Positions 1 to 5,295 of a stretch of 5,295 bases of DNA are shown one piece after another. The stretch is from Caldifarciminota bacterium. Lineage in GTDB: Bacteria > WOR-3 > Hydrothermia > UBA1063 > CAJXJZ01. The stretch lies in the NCBI GenBank assembly GCA_027073945.1, contig JALTEL010000648.1:1-5295 (forward strand). The letters run 5' to 3'. A program made the position numbers and the translations under genes. Under the pieces are notes generated by a model. It searched no databases. It was given only the letters and a program-made list of their open reading frames with translations, and had not been told where the DNA came from. Within the stretch, counting starts at the first letter, position 1. Each line of letters starts with the position of its first letter.

Positions 1-120
1 CTTCGAGATCTGGTTGGCATGTACTGCGTACCGGCTGGACAACTCAGCAACCGTGGATTCTCCTTTGATCGCCTCAATAGCTACCTTGGCCTTAAAGGCT
101 GCATCGTATTTCTTTCGCAT
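1..120 (-). CDS. IS3-family transposase OrfA, N-terminal part (cut by window edge)
   Basis: Read on the minus strand from the ATG at 120-118, this gives 40 codons starting [20 protein letters not shown] and continuing with [19 protein letters not shown]. This is the typical N-terminus of IS3-family OrfA (HTH_Tnp_1/InsE-like), whose helix-turn-helix binds the ends of the element. The helix pair lies at about residues 18-40 ([17 protein letters not shown]). A strong Shine-Dalgarno sequence, AGGAGGGG on the minus strand (131-139), sits 10 bases before the ATG and supports this start. The reading frame is open to the window edge, so the rest of OrfA and the frameshifted OrfB would lie to the left. 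Whether the element is intact cannot be judged. The plus-strand open frame across this stretch is a shadow of this gene. Confidence 0.88.
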   Translation of the reverse strand, partial: MRKKYDAAFKAKVAIEAIKGESTVAELSSRYAVHANQISK

Positions 121-151
121 CGATTTTATATCCCCTCCTGAACATATAAAA

Positions 152-165
152 ACTCAAGTTTCGGA
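152..165 (-). repeat. 14-base terminal inverted repeat, copy 1
   Basis: ACTCAAGTTTCGGA on the plus strand is the exact reverse complement of TCCGAAACTTGAGT at 358-371. It marks the outer end of the IS3-family element whose OrfA begins at 120. The two copies face away from each other, with 192 bases between them. Confidence 0.85.
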
Positions 166-166
166 G

Positions 167-357
167 TTGATATATCAGCCTGTAATTAAAGAGTTTTTTC
201 ATGCAACACACGAATTAGCTTTATGTTGCTATATTAAACGTATAATATATTAATAAACTATTACTGATAGTTATATATTCTTATTGAATACTGCAACAAA
301 AAATAGAATTTAGCAGACATAGTTATTTTTACTTAATTTTCAATAGGTTAATCCGTG
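167..357. other. AT-rich non-coding stretch between two IS ends
   Basis: About 190 very AT-rich bases lie between the two outward-facing copies of the IS terminal repeat. I find no supported coding sequence. A perfect TATAAT at 241-246 could be a -10 box, but no good -35 box lies 16-19 bases upstream, so I do not call a promoter. The segment may be the original chromosomal DNA into which the insertion sequences landed, or debris of another element. Confidence 0.5.
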
Positions 358-371
358 TCCGAAACTTGAGT
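358..371 (+). repeat. 14-base terminal inverted repeat, copy 2
   Basis: TCCGAAACTTGAGT matches the IS3-family terminal repeat at 152-165 perfectly but in the opposite orientation. It marks an element end whose interior lies to the right. The flanking bases differ after the repeat (AAAAAGTGTC here, TTTTATATGT in copy 1 when read in the same direction). This could be the right end of the same kind of element rather than a second left end. Confidence 0.8.
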
Positions 372-428
372 AAAAAGTGTCAGCCAATACACCTTAATCA
401 CCTGTCCAGTTTTTGGGGTACACTATAA
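358..428. mobile_element. Truncated IS-end remnants, two nested or abutting
   Basis: This short stretch begins with the 14-base IS terminal repeat and runs through AAAAAGTGTCAGCC. It then carries TGTCCAGTTTTTGGGGTACA (402-421), which resembles the terminal repeat of another IS3-family subgroup. No transposase coding survives. At about 425-429 the sequence switches abruptly into the IS1595-type transposase fragment. I read it as the stub of one or two elements, cut by later insertion or deletion. Assignment of the 402-421 repeat to a named IS is from memory of the family pattern only. Confidence 0.5.
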
Positions 429-584
429 AAGCATCTTGAGTACTACCTCGATGAATATACGTTCCGTTTCAACCGTCGCTTGTCTCGGTCACGCGGCCTT
501 CTGTTCTATCGCCTTATGCAACAAGCAGTTATGACTTCGCCATTGCCATACAGAGAAATCGTTGAGAGAAACCACAATATATAG
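429..584 (+). pseudogene. IS1595-family (ISXO2-like) transposase, C-terminal remnant
   Basis: The frame from 429 to the TAG at 582-584 encodes 51 residues beginning KHLEYYLDEYTFRFNRR and continuing with SRSRGLLFYRLMQQAV and a YREIV tail. This is the characteristic C-terminus of the ISXO2-like DDE transposase (DDE_Tnp_IS1595), including the YLDE-FRFNRR block after the last catalytic residue. A TAA in the same frame at 426-428 and the lack of any homologous sequence upstream show that the N-terminal zinc ribbon and catalytic core are gone. The fragment starts at a sharp junction with an unrelated IS end, so it is a dead relic and not an active gene. Confidence 0.88.
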
Positions 585-622
585 GGGTATTTAGATGTCT
601 ACTTGCGTTAAGTGGAGACCCC
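429..622 (+). mobile_element. IS1595-family element, truncated 3' end
   Basis: The transposase tail is followed after its stop by a short non-coding segment ending GCGTTAAGTGGAGACCCC (605-622). Read inward this is GGGGTCTCCACTTAACGC, and a G-rich tip of this kind is usual for IS1595-family terminal repeats. The right boundary is therefore placed at about 622. The left end and most of the transposase are missing. GTCTACTT and AAGTGGAGAC within 593-618 could also form a small imperfect hairpin. The family's 8-base target duplication cannot be tested because the left end is lost. Confidence 0.7.
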
Positions 623-669
623 TTTAAAAAAAATATTATTTCAAGAAAAAAGCTATGTGGTAAGAAGCA

Positions 670-1752
670 ATGAAAGAGATTATTATTTTACATGATTCTG
701 ATGGCCGTCCTTATTATAAAGCTGTCGAGTCTTTGGCAAGGTCAGACTTAGATTTAAACGTTTGCTATCGCGAATCCAGCATACTAAGATTATGTGTAAA
801 AGCTATTCTAAAGAGAACTTTTGATAAGACATTTTTTCATCGGATCGTACAAAACCTCTTACTAAGATTTCGCCTTCCATCTATTGAAAACAAGTTTGTC
901 ATAATGGGGATGGCTCCATACGATTTTAGAATTATCTGGTATAGAAAGTTGATAAGAAAAAACACCTTGATTATGCATACGTCTTGGCCATATTGGGGAA
1001 CCAGAGCTCCAAGGCGTTACTGGATATTCAACAAGTTGTTTATGGCGCAATGGAGGGCATTTCTGAAGGAGGAAAAATTGAAAATTGTGGCAGTCACAAG
1101 CAGCGTTCGTAATAGTTTAATTAACAATTATGACATCAATGGGATGATAAGAACAATTCCACACTCTGTGGATAATCGAGTTTTTTATCCCAGATCAAAT
1201 GATCGCAGTTCAAACGAAGTGCTTAAGGTGTTGTATGTTGGCAAGATGATAAAGGAGAAGGGTCTCGATGTTCTATCTGCTGTCATAAAAAGGAGTGATT
1301 CCTCAAAATATAATTTTGGCCTAGTTGGCAAAGGCGAGTACCTAAAAAATCTGAACGATGTTCTTAAGAAGAAGAATGTTAGCTACTTTGGATATGTTAG
1401 CAATGAACATAAGCTTGCGGACATTTACAGAAAGCACGATGTCTTATTGCTGCCATCAATACGCACAAGGAAATGGGAAGAGTTGTTTGGCATTGTGATT
1501 TTGGAAGCCATGAGTTCGGGGTTAGCGGTGATTGCAAGCCGTCATGTTGGACCATGTGAATTAATCCAGAATGGTACGGATGGTTTTTTGGTGGAAGAAG
1601 GAAATCCGGTTGCTATTTTACGTGTCTTATCTTTCCTATATAAGAATCCCAACCGGCTTAATATAATTTCTCGAAATGCGAGAAACAAAATAATACGGAA
1701 ATATTCCCTTGAAAAAATTAGTCATGAATGGCGAGAAATCTTATTTGAGTAA
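670..1752 (+). CDS. Glycosyltransferase family 4 (GT-B fold)
   Basis: This 360-residue protein has the usual length and layout of a GT4 retaining glycosyltransferase. It would move a sugar from a nucleotide-sugar donor to a lipid-linked oligosaccharide at the cytoplasmic face of the inner membrane. The N-terminal acceptor half (about 1-180) is divergent and contains HTSWPYWGT near residue 103. The C-terminal Glycos_transf_1 domain starts near 186 with VLYVGKMIKEKGLD, where K192 and the K195/K197 region fit the donor-phosphate site. It holds an intact EX7E motif, E271 to E279 in ELFGIVILEAMSSG, followed by G-DGFLVEEGN, which fits donor binding. There is no signal peptide or clear membrane span. 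The ATG at 670 has only a weak ribosome site (GGTAAG at 659-664). It is the first gene of the run, 48 bases after an IS remnant. The donor and acceptor sugars cannot be told from sequence. Confidence 0.9.
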   Translation: MKEIIILHDSDGRPYYKAVESLARSDLDLNVCYRESSILRLCVKAILKRTFDKTFFHRIVQNLLLRFRLPSIENKFVIMGMAPYDFRIIWYRKLIRKNTLIMHTSWPYWGTRAPRRYWIFNKLFMAQWRAFLKEEKLKIVAVTSSVRNSLINNYDINGMIRTIPHSVDNRVFYPRSNDRSSNEVLKVLYVGKMIKEKGLDVLSAVIKRSDSSKYNFGLVGKGEYLKNLNDVLKKKNVSYFGYVSNEHKLADIYRKHDVLLLPSIRTRKWEELFGIVILEAMSSGLAVIASRHVGPCELIQNGTDGFLVEEGNPVAILRVLSFLYKNPNRLNIISRNARNKIIRKYSLEKISHEWREILFE

Positions 1753-1756
1753 CAAG

Positions 1757-2755
1757 ATGGCCTTGTCGATTTGTATTCCGACATATAACAGAGGCGTATA
1801 TCTTAAGGAGCTGTTGTGTAGTATTAGGCAGCAGTATAAGGATAATGTGCAAGTCGTTATTGCTGATAATGCATCAAATGATAATACCTGGAGTGTAATT
1901 TGTGAATTCAAAAGGGTCGTTCCGAACGTCAAGTATTATAGACATCCGTATAATGTTGGTCCCGATCGGAATTATTTAAAAGTTGTAGAACTAGCAGACG
2001 GCGAATACTGTTGGCTAATGGGGAGTGACGATGTTCTATCGCCAAATGCATTAAGCAAAGTCTTGTGCGAAATACAGCTCGGCCGTGATATTTATCTCGG
2101 GAATCGGGTAGTGACAGATATTAATTTGAATCCTATCAAACATGAAAAGTGGCTGAGAGAAACCCCTTCAAGTAAAGATTTTTTCCTAACAGGATCAGAT
2201 GCTTTAGTCGACTATTTTTCAAGGGCAAACTCAATTGGCGCAGCATTCTCTTACCTAAGTTCTATTGTTGTGCGCCGGGAGCTATGGTGCTCGGTAGATC
2301 TTGATCCTTGTTACATAGGAACAGGTTATCCTCATGCGGCAATTCTTTTGTCAATTATAGCTCGTGGCGCTTCACTTAGATATATTTACGATAGTATCGT
2401 GTTATGCCGGCTTGGAAATGACAGCTTCTTATCAGAAGGTTATGCAAAAAGATTTATGCTGGATATTGATGGCTATTTAATGTTAAGCAAATTAGTGCCA
2501 GAGACCAGCAGACCAAGCTTCTATACTATGATGAGAAGAACAAGGACTTGGCTAAGAGTTGTGAAAGTACGCATGGTGATGGGAGAATCGGAGTGGTTAA
2601 AGCTCGAAAAAAAGCTAACATATTATGGTTGGAATCCCCTGAGTTTGAAAATTGCTAAGAATCTAAAGTTTGCCCGAAGGGCGGGGTTACTATTTGATAG
2701 AATCAGATTTCACTTCCTGTCACTGATGGCCCGTACGAGAATGAAGTTGAGATGA
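1757..2755 (+). CDS. Glycosyltransferase family 2, abequosyltransferase-like
   Basis: From the ATG at 1757 this gives 332 residues with a GT-A domain at the very N-terminus: SICIPTYNRG (residues 4-13), the nucleotide-binding DNASND (37-42), GPDRNY (68-73) and the metal-binding GSDD (89-92) within YCWLMGSDDVL. Further along, SYLSS (165-169), IGTGYPH (187-193) and GNDSF (220-224) match my recollection of the abequosyltransferase (WbaV/RfbV) branch, which adds a side-branch dideoxyhexose in Salmonella O antigens. The actual sugar here is unknown, and abequose genes are not in the window. The C-terminal third is basic and may dock on the membrane. Upstream in-frame starts exist (TTG 1709, ATG 1724) but would overlap the previous gene and add a tail before the GT2 fold. 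I prefer 1757, 4 bases after the preceding stop. The stop overlaps the next start as ATGA. Confidence 0.88.
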   Translation: MALSICIPTYNRGVYLKELLCSIRQQYKDNVQVVIADNASNDNTWSVICEFKRVVPNVKYYRHPYNVGPDRNYLKVVELADGEYCWLMGSDDVLSPNALSKVLCEIQLGRDIYLGNRVVTDINLNPIKHEKWLRETPSSKDFFLTGSDALVDYFSRANSIGAAFSYLSSIVVRRELWCSVDLDPCYIGTGYPHAAILLSIIARGASLRYIYDSIVLCRLGNDSFLSEGYAKRFMLDIDGYLMLSKLVPETSRPSFYTMMRRTRTWLRVVKVRMVMGESEWLKLEKKLTYYGWNPLSLKIAKNLKFARRAGLLFDRIRFHFLSLMARTRMKLR

Positions 2756-4005
2756 GAAGCCTTATATTCAATTTAAATTTCTATAACGCGTTAGGCGGCT
2801 ATTTAGTTATAATTTCCCTAATAAATTTATATAGGGGATATTATATTACAGACTTAGTCGCCTATGTTTCCTTAACTCCCATGGTATTACTTGCCTTTTA
2901 TATGATTTTTCATTTAGGTGAGCTTAAATTATCCAGACCAATGTGGAGCAACAGCGTTTTAGCTTTTATGCTTTTCTTGTCCTGGATTTTGTTCTCCGGG
3001 CTGTTACATCAAGACAGCCAAAACTTTAGAGCACTTATGTTATACATGATTGTCTTTTCTGTAATTCCGTATATAACAGGTTTGTTTATATCAGGAAAAC
3101 TTTATTGTATTGATTATCGTTGGTCAATTTTTGTCTTCTTAGTTCTATTACTTCTTAGCTCATGTTCAACATTTACATATTGGCATGAGATAATTTTTAT
3201 GAGGTATAGGATCACTGGATATGCGGTAGTAGGGAAGAATGTAGTTGGCTTAGTACTTGGCATTTATGGTTTTGTTTTCGCCTATTATATCTATGCCTTT
3301 TCGTCTTCCAATATACTGAGAGTGTTAGTTGTTTTGTTGTTATTACTCGTGGTTATCAATATGTTTTTTTCAGGCTCAATGGGAAATTTTTTGTCTTTAT
3401 GCTTTACAATTATACTGTTTGTGGGCTTACGAAGTAGGTTGCCAGTATTAAAACTTATAGTTCTGACTATTCTAGTATCCGCAATAGTTATACTAAGTTA
3501 CCATTGGTTTCTTAAAAAAATATACTGGCAGTGGCAGCAACCGATAGGTACTGAGAACATCGGCAAATATATTTCAACGGTTCAAAAAATAAGAGATGGT
3601 GAATATTGTGACATTGGAGGGCAGAGAATTTACTTTATTAATAAATATATTGATCAATTTTCGAATAATCCACTTACTGGCTCGGGATTCGGGAGTAGAG
3701 AATGTATTAGATGCGATCCCCATAACTTTTTAATTGAATTGATCGGTGAAATCGGTTTAATAGGATTATTGCTCTTTATCCCTATAATCTTCTGTGCCCT
3801 AAAATCATCTTATCATATCATCAGAAGTCCATCTTCCAGTCCGCTACTTCTTTTCCTGGCTGCAATGCTTTTTTCACATGTTTTTGAGGCCCTCGTTTCA
3901 GGTAGCATTTTTATCAACAATATACTGTGGTTCTTAATTGGAGTGATGCCTCATTCTTCGCATCTTGCTCATAACATAAGGTGCCGGGGGATCGTTTGGA
4001 AATGA
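2752..4005 (+). CDS. wzy: O-antigen polymerase, Wzy/O-antigen ligase superfamily
   Basis: This 417-residue integral membrane protein has roughly 11-12 hydrophobic spans: about 10-28, 32-55, 68-86, 93-113, 122-142, 157-183, 188-206, 210-226, 232-250, 330-351, 363-380 and 386-399. A large periplasmic loop at about 251-329 carries the superfamily signature: QRIYFINKYIDQF then NPLTGSGFGSREC, then DPHNFLIELIGEIGLIG, with H324 and N325 as the conserved pair (Wzy_C, PF04932). The family includes Wzy polymerases, which join lipid-linked repeat units in the periplasm, and WaaL ligases. Clustering with glycosyltransferases favours Wzy over WaaL, but motifs alone do not separate them. The start ATG at 2752 overlaps the previous stop as ATGA and lacks a good ribosome site, so coupled translation is likely. 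It is the most AT-rich of the four genes by eye, typical of wzy. Confidence 0.87.
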   Translation: MRSLIFNLNFYNALGGYLVIISLINLYRGYYITDLVAYVSLTPMVLLAFYMIFHLGELKLSRPMWSNSVLAFMLFLSWILFSGLLHQDSQNFRALMLYMIVFSVIPYITGLFISGKLYCIDYRWSIFVFLVLLLLSSCSTFTYWHEIIFMRYRITGYAVVGKNVVGLVLGIYGFVFAYYIYAFSSSNILRVLVVLLLLLVVINMFFSGSMGNFLSLCFTIILFVGLRSRLPVLKLIVLTILVSAIVILSYHWFLKKIYWQWQQPIGTENIGKYISTVQKIRDGEYCDIGGQRIYFINKYIDQFSNNPLTGSGFGSRECIRCDPHNFLIELIGEIGLIGLLLFIPIIFCALKSSYHIIRSPSSSPLLLFLAAMLFSHVFEALVSGSIFINNILWFLIGVMPHSSHLAHNIRCRGIVWK

Positions 4006-4991
4006 GCAGACTAGTCGTTTACGAACATATCAATAGTGGGCATCGCCCAGCCTACCTGGAATTTTACAGAAAAGCTCTGTCGGCTGAGACTATATTAGGT
4101 AACTTCTGGCAAAATTTGACCCGACTGCTTTTTGAGAAACACGTGTTTTTTTCAACTTGCGACGATTATTTCCTGAGATTTTTCATGGCATCGCTGATTC
4201 GAGCCCTCCTGGGTCGCCGGACGCTCGGCTTGACGATTCGCACCGAAGCTACTTTGAATAGTAATGCGGCAAAACATCGCTTAAAACGTGTCTTACTGAG
4301 AGTTCTCCGCATGTTTTCTATGGTGAAAGTTGTTTCAATTCTGCCTCACTGGATTGAACCTAAACTGAAGGAATTCACCGACGATTGGGTCTTAGATCCT
4401 CAATTTTATGATATACCAGTTCTCTTTCCCCACATAGAGTCCACCGAATATAGTTCCACCTTAAAAAAACGCCTTTTAGATGAAGCTGGCGAGAGACCTA
4501 TCGTGCTGGCATTAGGAAAATTCTCGCGTGCTAAGGGAATAAGTTTTATGATCAAATTGTACTGCTCTATCTCCCAACTTCGAAGGAGGTTTTTGTTCGC
4601 CATCGTGGGTACCAACGTAGATCTACCGGATCAATGTGTGAATCTTTTCATTAAAGCTGGGGGGGTAGTAATAGATACAGGCCTCAGTGATACAGAGTTT
4701 TTGGACCTATATAACGTCGCTGATCTCGTTTGGTGCTGCTATGCTCCGTACTATAATCAATCCTCAGGCATTTTTGGCAGGGCGATACAACTTGGAAAAG
4801 CTACGATAGTTAGAAAAGGCTCTTATCTTGATTTGCTACAGCTGGGATATAGATGCTCTATCGAATATGGCAACATCGGCTGGCGTACTGTTCAGGAATT
4901 TTTATCATTCAGAAAAGAAAGTGTGGCCTACAATTATGAGAAAGACGGGATTGACCGTTTCAAAAGTTTATTAAACTGGGACCCAGATTGA
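4002..4991 (+). CDS. Divergent GT-B-like glycosyltransferase
   Basis: This 329-residue protein (from ATG 4002) fits the GT4/group-1 pattern only loosely. The N-terminus has YEHINSGHRPAYLEF (residues 7-21), the G-H-Y pattern common at the acceptor end of GT-B transferases. The C-terminal half has VLALGKFSRAKGISF (168-182), FLFAIVGTN (197-205) and LYNVADLVWCCYAPYYNQSSG (236-256), followed by IFGRAIQLGKATIV. The usual EX7E glutamates are replaced, with N252 and R260 at the aligned places, so catalysis may use another residue or the protein may belong to a diverged subgroup. A GTG at 3981 would add 7 residues inside the previous gene. The ATG at 4002 overlaps the upstream stop as ATGA and is preceded by GGA at 3998-4000, so I prefer it. 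It is GC-richer than its neighbours, with one 60-base line (4201-4260) near 60% GC. It is the last gene of the run. Confidence 0.75.
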   Translation: MSRLVVYEHINSGHRPAYLEFYRKALSAETILGNFWQNLTRLLFEKHVFFSTCDDYFLRFFMASLIRALLGRRTLGLTIRTEATLNSNAAKHRLKRVLLRVLRMFSMVKVVSILPHWIEPKLKEFTDDWVLDPQFYDIPVLFPHIESTEYSSTLKKRLLDEAGERPIVLALGKFSRAKGISFMIKLYCSISQLRRRFLFAIVGTNVDLPDQCVNLFIKAGGVVIDTGLSDTEFLDLYNVADLVWCCYAPYYNQSSGIFGRAIQLGKATIVRKGSYLDLLQLGYRCSIEYGNIGWRTVQEFLSFRKESVAYNYEKDGIDRFKSLLNWDPD

Positions 4992-5036
4992 GCGATTCTT
5001 TTTCAAAAATATATTAAAACGTACTGAAATTAAAGA

Positions 5037-5077
5037 CTTTTTCTAAAAAGATCTTTTTCACCCATTGGGTGAAAAGG
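5037..5077. terminator. Overlapping palindromes downstream of the operon, possible terminator
   Basis: The perfect 14-base palindrome AAAAAGATCTTTTT (5045-5058) overlaps a hairpin at 5053-5077. In the hairpin, CACCC pairs with GGGTG around an ATT loop, extended by four T-A pairs plus a T-G and a C-G pair, giving an 11-pair stem. A third option pairs CTTTTT (5037-5042) with AAAAAG (5045-5050). The structure starts 45 bases after the last stop codon, in the right place for a terminator. On the plus strand it is followed by TAATACTT rather than a clean T-run. On the minus strand, the complement of AAAAAGATC gives a T-rich tail, so it might also stop leftward transcription. Termination is inferred, not shown. 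Confidence 0.4.
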
Positions 5078-5260
5078 TAATACTTAAATGTTGCGCGAAA
5101 ATGGAGTAACTTGCTAAAAAATCCAATGTAATTAACGCGTTACAGATATATTTTTCTGAATTAACCGAAGATACAAATTTTTTTATCATCAAATTGGTAA
5201 CTTATTGATTATACAACACTTTATGAGATTGAGACCCTTACAGCAAATCCACTTTGCCTT

Positions 5261-5284
5261 TTTGAAAAGTTTAATCTTTTCAAA
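5261..5284. repeat. Perfect 9-base hairpin at the right edge
   Basis: TTTGAAAAG (5261-5269) and CTTTTCAAA (5276-5284) are perfect inverted repeats around the loop TTTAAT. The stem is AT-rich and has no T-run on either side that would make it a normal terminator. It could be an operator-like site, an element end, or chance in AT-rich DNA. Confidence 0.35.
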
Positions 5285-5295
5285 TGGTTAGAGGT

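Larger units (their letters stand above)
1..166 (-). mobile_element. Left end of an IS3-family insertion sequence
   Basis: The OrfA start, its ribosome binding site and a terminal inverted repeat are arranged as expected for the left end of an IS3-family element on the minus strand. The tip reads TCCGAAACTTGAGT on the minus strand (165-152), about 30 bases before the start codon. The exact outer edge is uncertain by a few bases, because the base next to the repeat differs from the other copy at 358-371. The remainder of the element is outside the window. Confidence 0.75.
670..4991 (+). other. Polysaccharide biosynthesis operon segment (four genes)
   Basis: Four plus-strand genes follow one another without usable gaps: a 4-base gap, then two 4-base ATGA overlaps. 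The combination of three sugar transferases with a Wzy-type polymerase is diagnostic of a Wzx/Wzy-dependent O-antigen, capsule or exopolysaccharide locus. I see no JUMPstart or ops element and no convincing promoter just upstream of 670. Either transcription enters from the left through the IS debris, or a weak promoter there was missed. Flippase, chain-length and sugar-nucleotide genes are absent from the window. Confidence 0.75.
4992..5295. other. Non-coding, structured 3' flank of the operon
   Basis: About 300 AT-rich bases follow the last stop. I find no open frame on either strand with a plausible start, ribosome site and recognisable protein. A minus-strand frame is open for 25 codons from the right edge but has no recognisable content. 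An ATG at 5284 has too little sequence after it to judge. The region holds several palindromes and hairpins, listed separately, and may contain the operon's terminator. Confidence 0.55.

Noticed and set aside
241..246. TATAAT as a promoter -10 box
   Set aside because: No acceptable -35 hexamer sits at 16-19 bases upstream, and such matches are expected by chance in AT-rich DNA.
14..253. 79-codon plus-strand open frame
   Set aside because: It runs antisense to the clear IS3 OrfA start at 120-1 and its protein has no family-like features.
862..1050. Minus-strand 62-codon open frame
   Set aside because: It lies wholly inside the family 4 glycosyltransferase gene and is a shadow of its codons.
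1709..1756. Upstream starts for the GT2 gene (TTG 1709, ATG 1724)
   Set aside because: They overlap the previous gene and add residues before the GT2 fold, which normally starts within a few residues of the N-terminus; ATG 1757 fits better.
1741..1932. Minus-strand 63-codon open frame
   Set aside because: It is antisense to the N-terminal GT2 domain with its conserved motifs, and it has no support of its own.
4406..4615. Minus-strand 69-codon open frame
   Set aside because: It is antisense to the fourth transferase, with no recognisable product.
5208..5213. Minus-strand TATAAT near 5210 as a leftward promoter
   Set aside because: The upstream -35 region is poor (GGTCTC-like) and no leftward gene follows.
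5284..5295. Start codon of a next gene at the right edge
   Set aside because: Only four codons are visible, there is no ribosome binding site, and the ATG overlaps the end of a hairpin arm.

Overview
The window looks like a piece of a surface-polysaccharide (O-antigen or capsule) gene cluster from a Gram-negative bacterium, next to an insertion-sequence graveyard. A gammaproteobacterium is the best guess, but weakly supported. The reasons are a Wzy-type polymerase between glycosyltransferases, low and uneven GC (by eye roughly 30-60% in local blocks), tightly overlapping genes, and IS3- and IS1595-type remnants. No rRNA, tRNA, CRISPR array or housekeeping gene is present to fix the genus.

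Layout. Bases 1-166 hold the left end of an IS3-family element on the minus strand, with the first 40 codons of its OrfA, a good ribosome binding site and its terminal repeat. Bases 167-357 are AT-rich with no gene. Bases 358-428 carry a second, outward-facing copy of the same 14-base terminal repeat and then another IS-end-like sequence. Bases 429-622 are the 3' end of an IS1595-family (ISXO2-like) element: the last 51 codons of its transposase and its right terminal repeat.

Bases 670-4991 are one operon-like run of four genes on the plus strand: a family 4 glycosyltransferase, a family 2 glycosyltransferase resembling abequosyltransferases (WbaV/RfbV type), a multi-spanning O-antigen polymerase of the Wzy/O-antigen ligase superfamily, and a divergent GT-B-like glycosyltransferase. 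The second gene starts 4 bases after the first stops. The last two junctions are ATGA overlaps, which suggests translational coupling. Bases 4992-5295 have no supported gene but contain several palindromes and hairpins.

Inferred function: the three transferases would add sugars to an undecaprenyl-diphosphate-linked repeat unit at the cytoplasmic face of the inner membrane, and the polymerase would join flipped units in the periplasm. The flippase (Wzx), initiating transferase, chain-length regulator (Wzz) and nucleotide-sugar genes are not in the window, so they must lie elsewhere or be missing. I see no clearly undescribed system. The most distinctive points are the divergent fourth gene, the layered IS debris at the cluster edge and the structured 3' tail.
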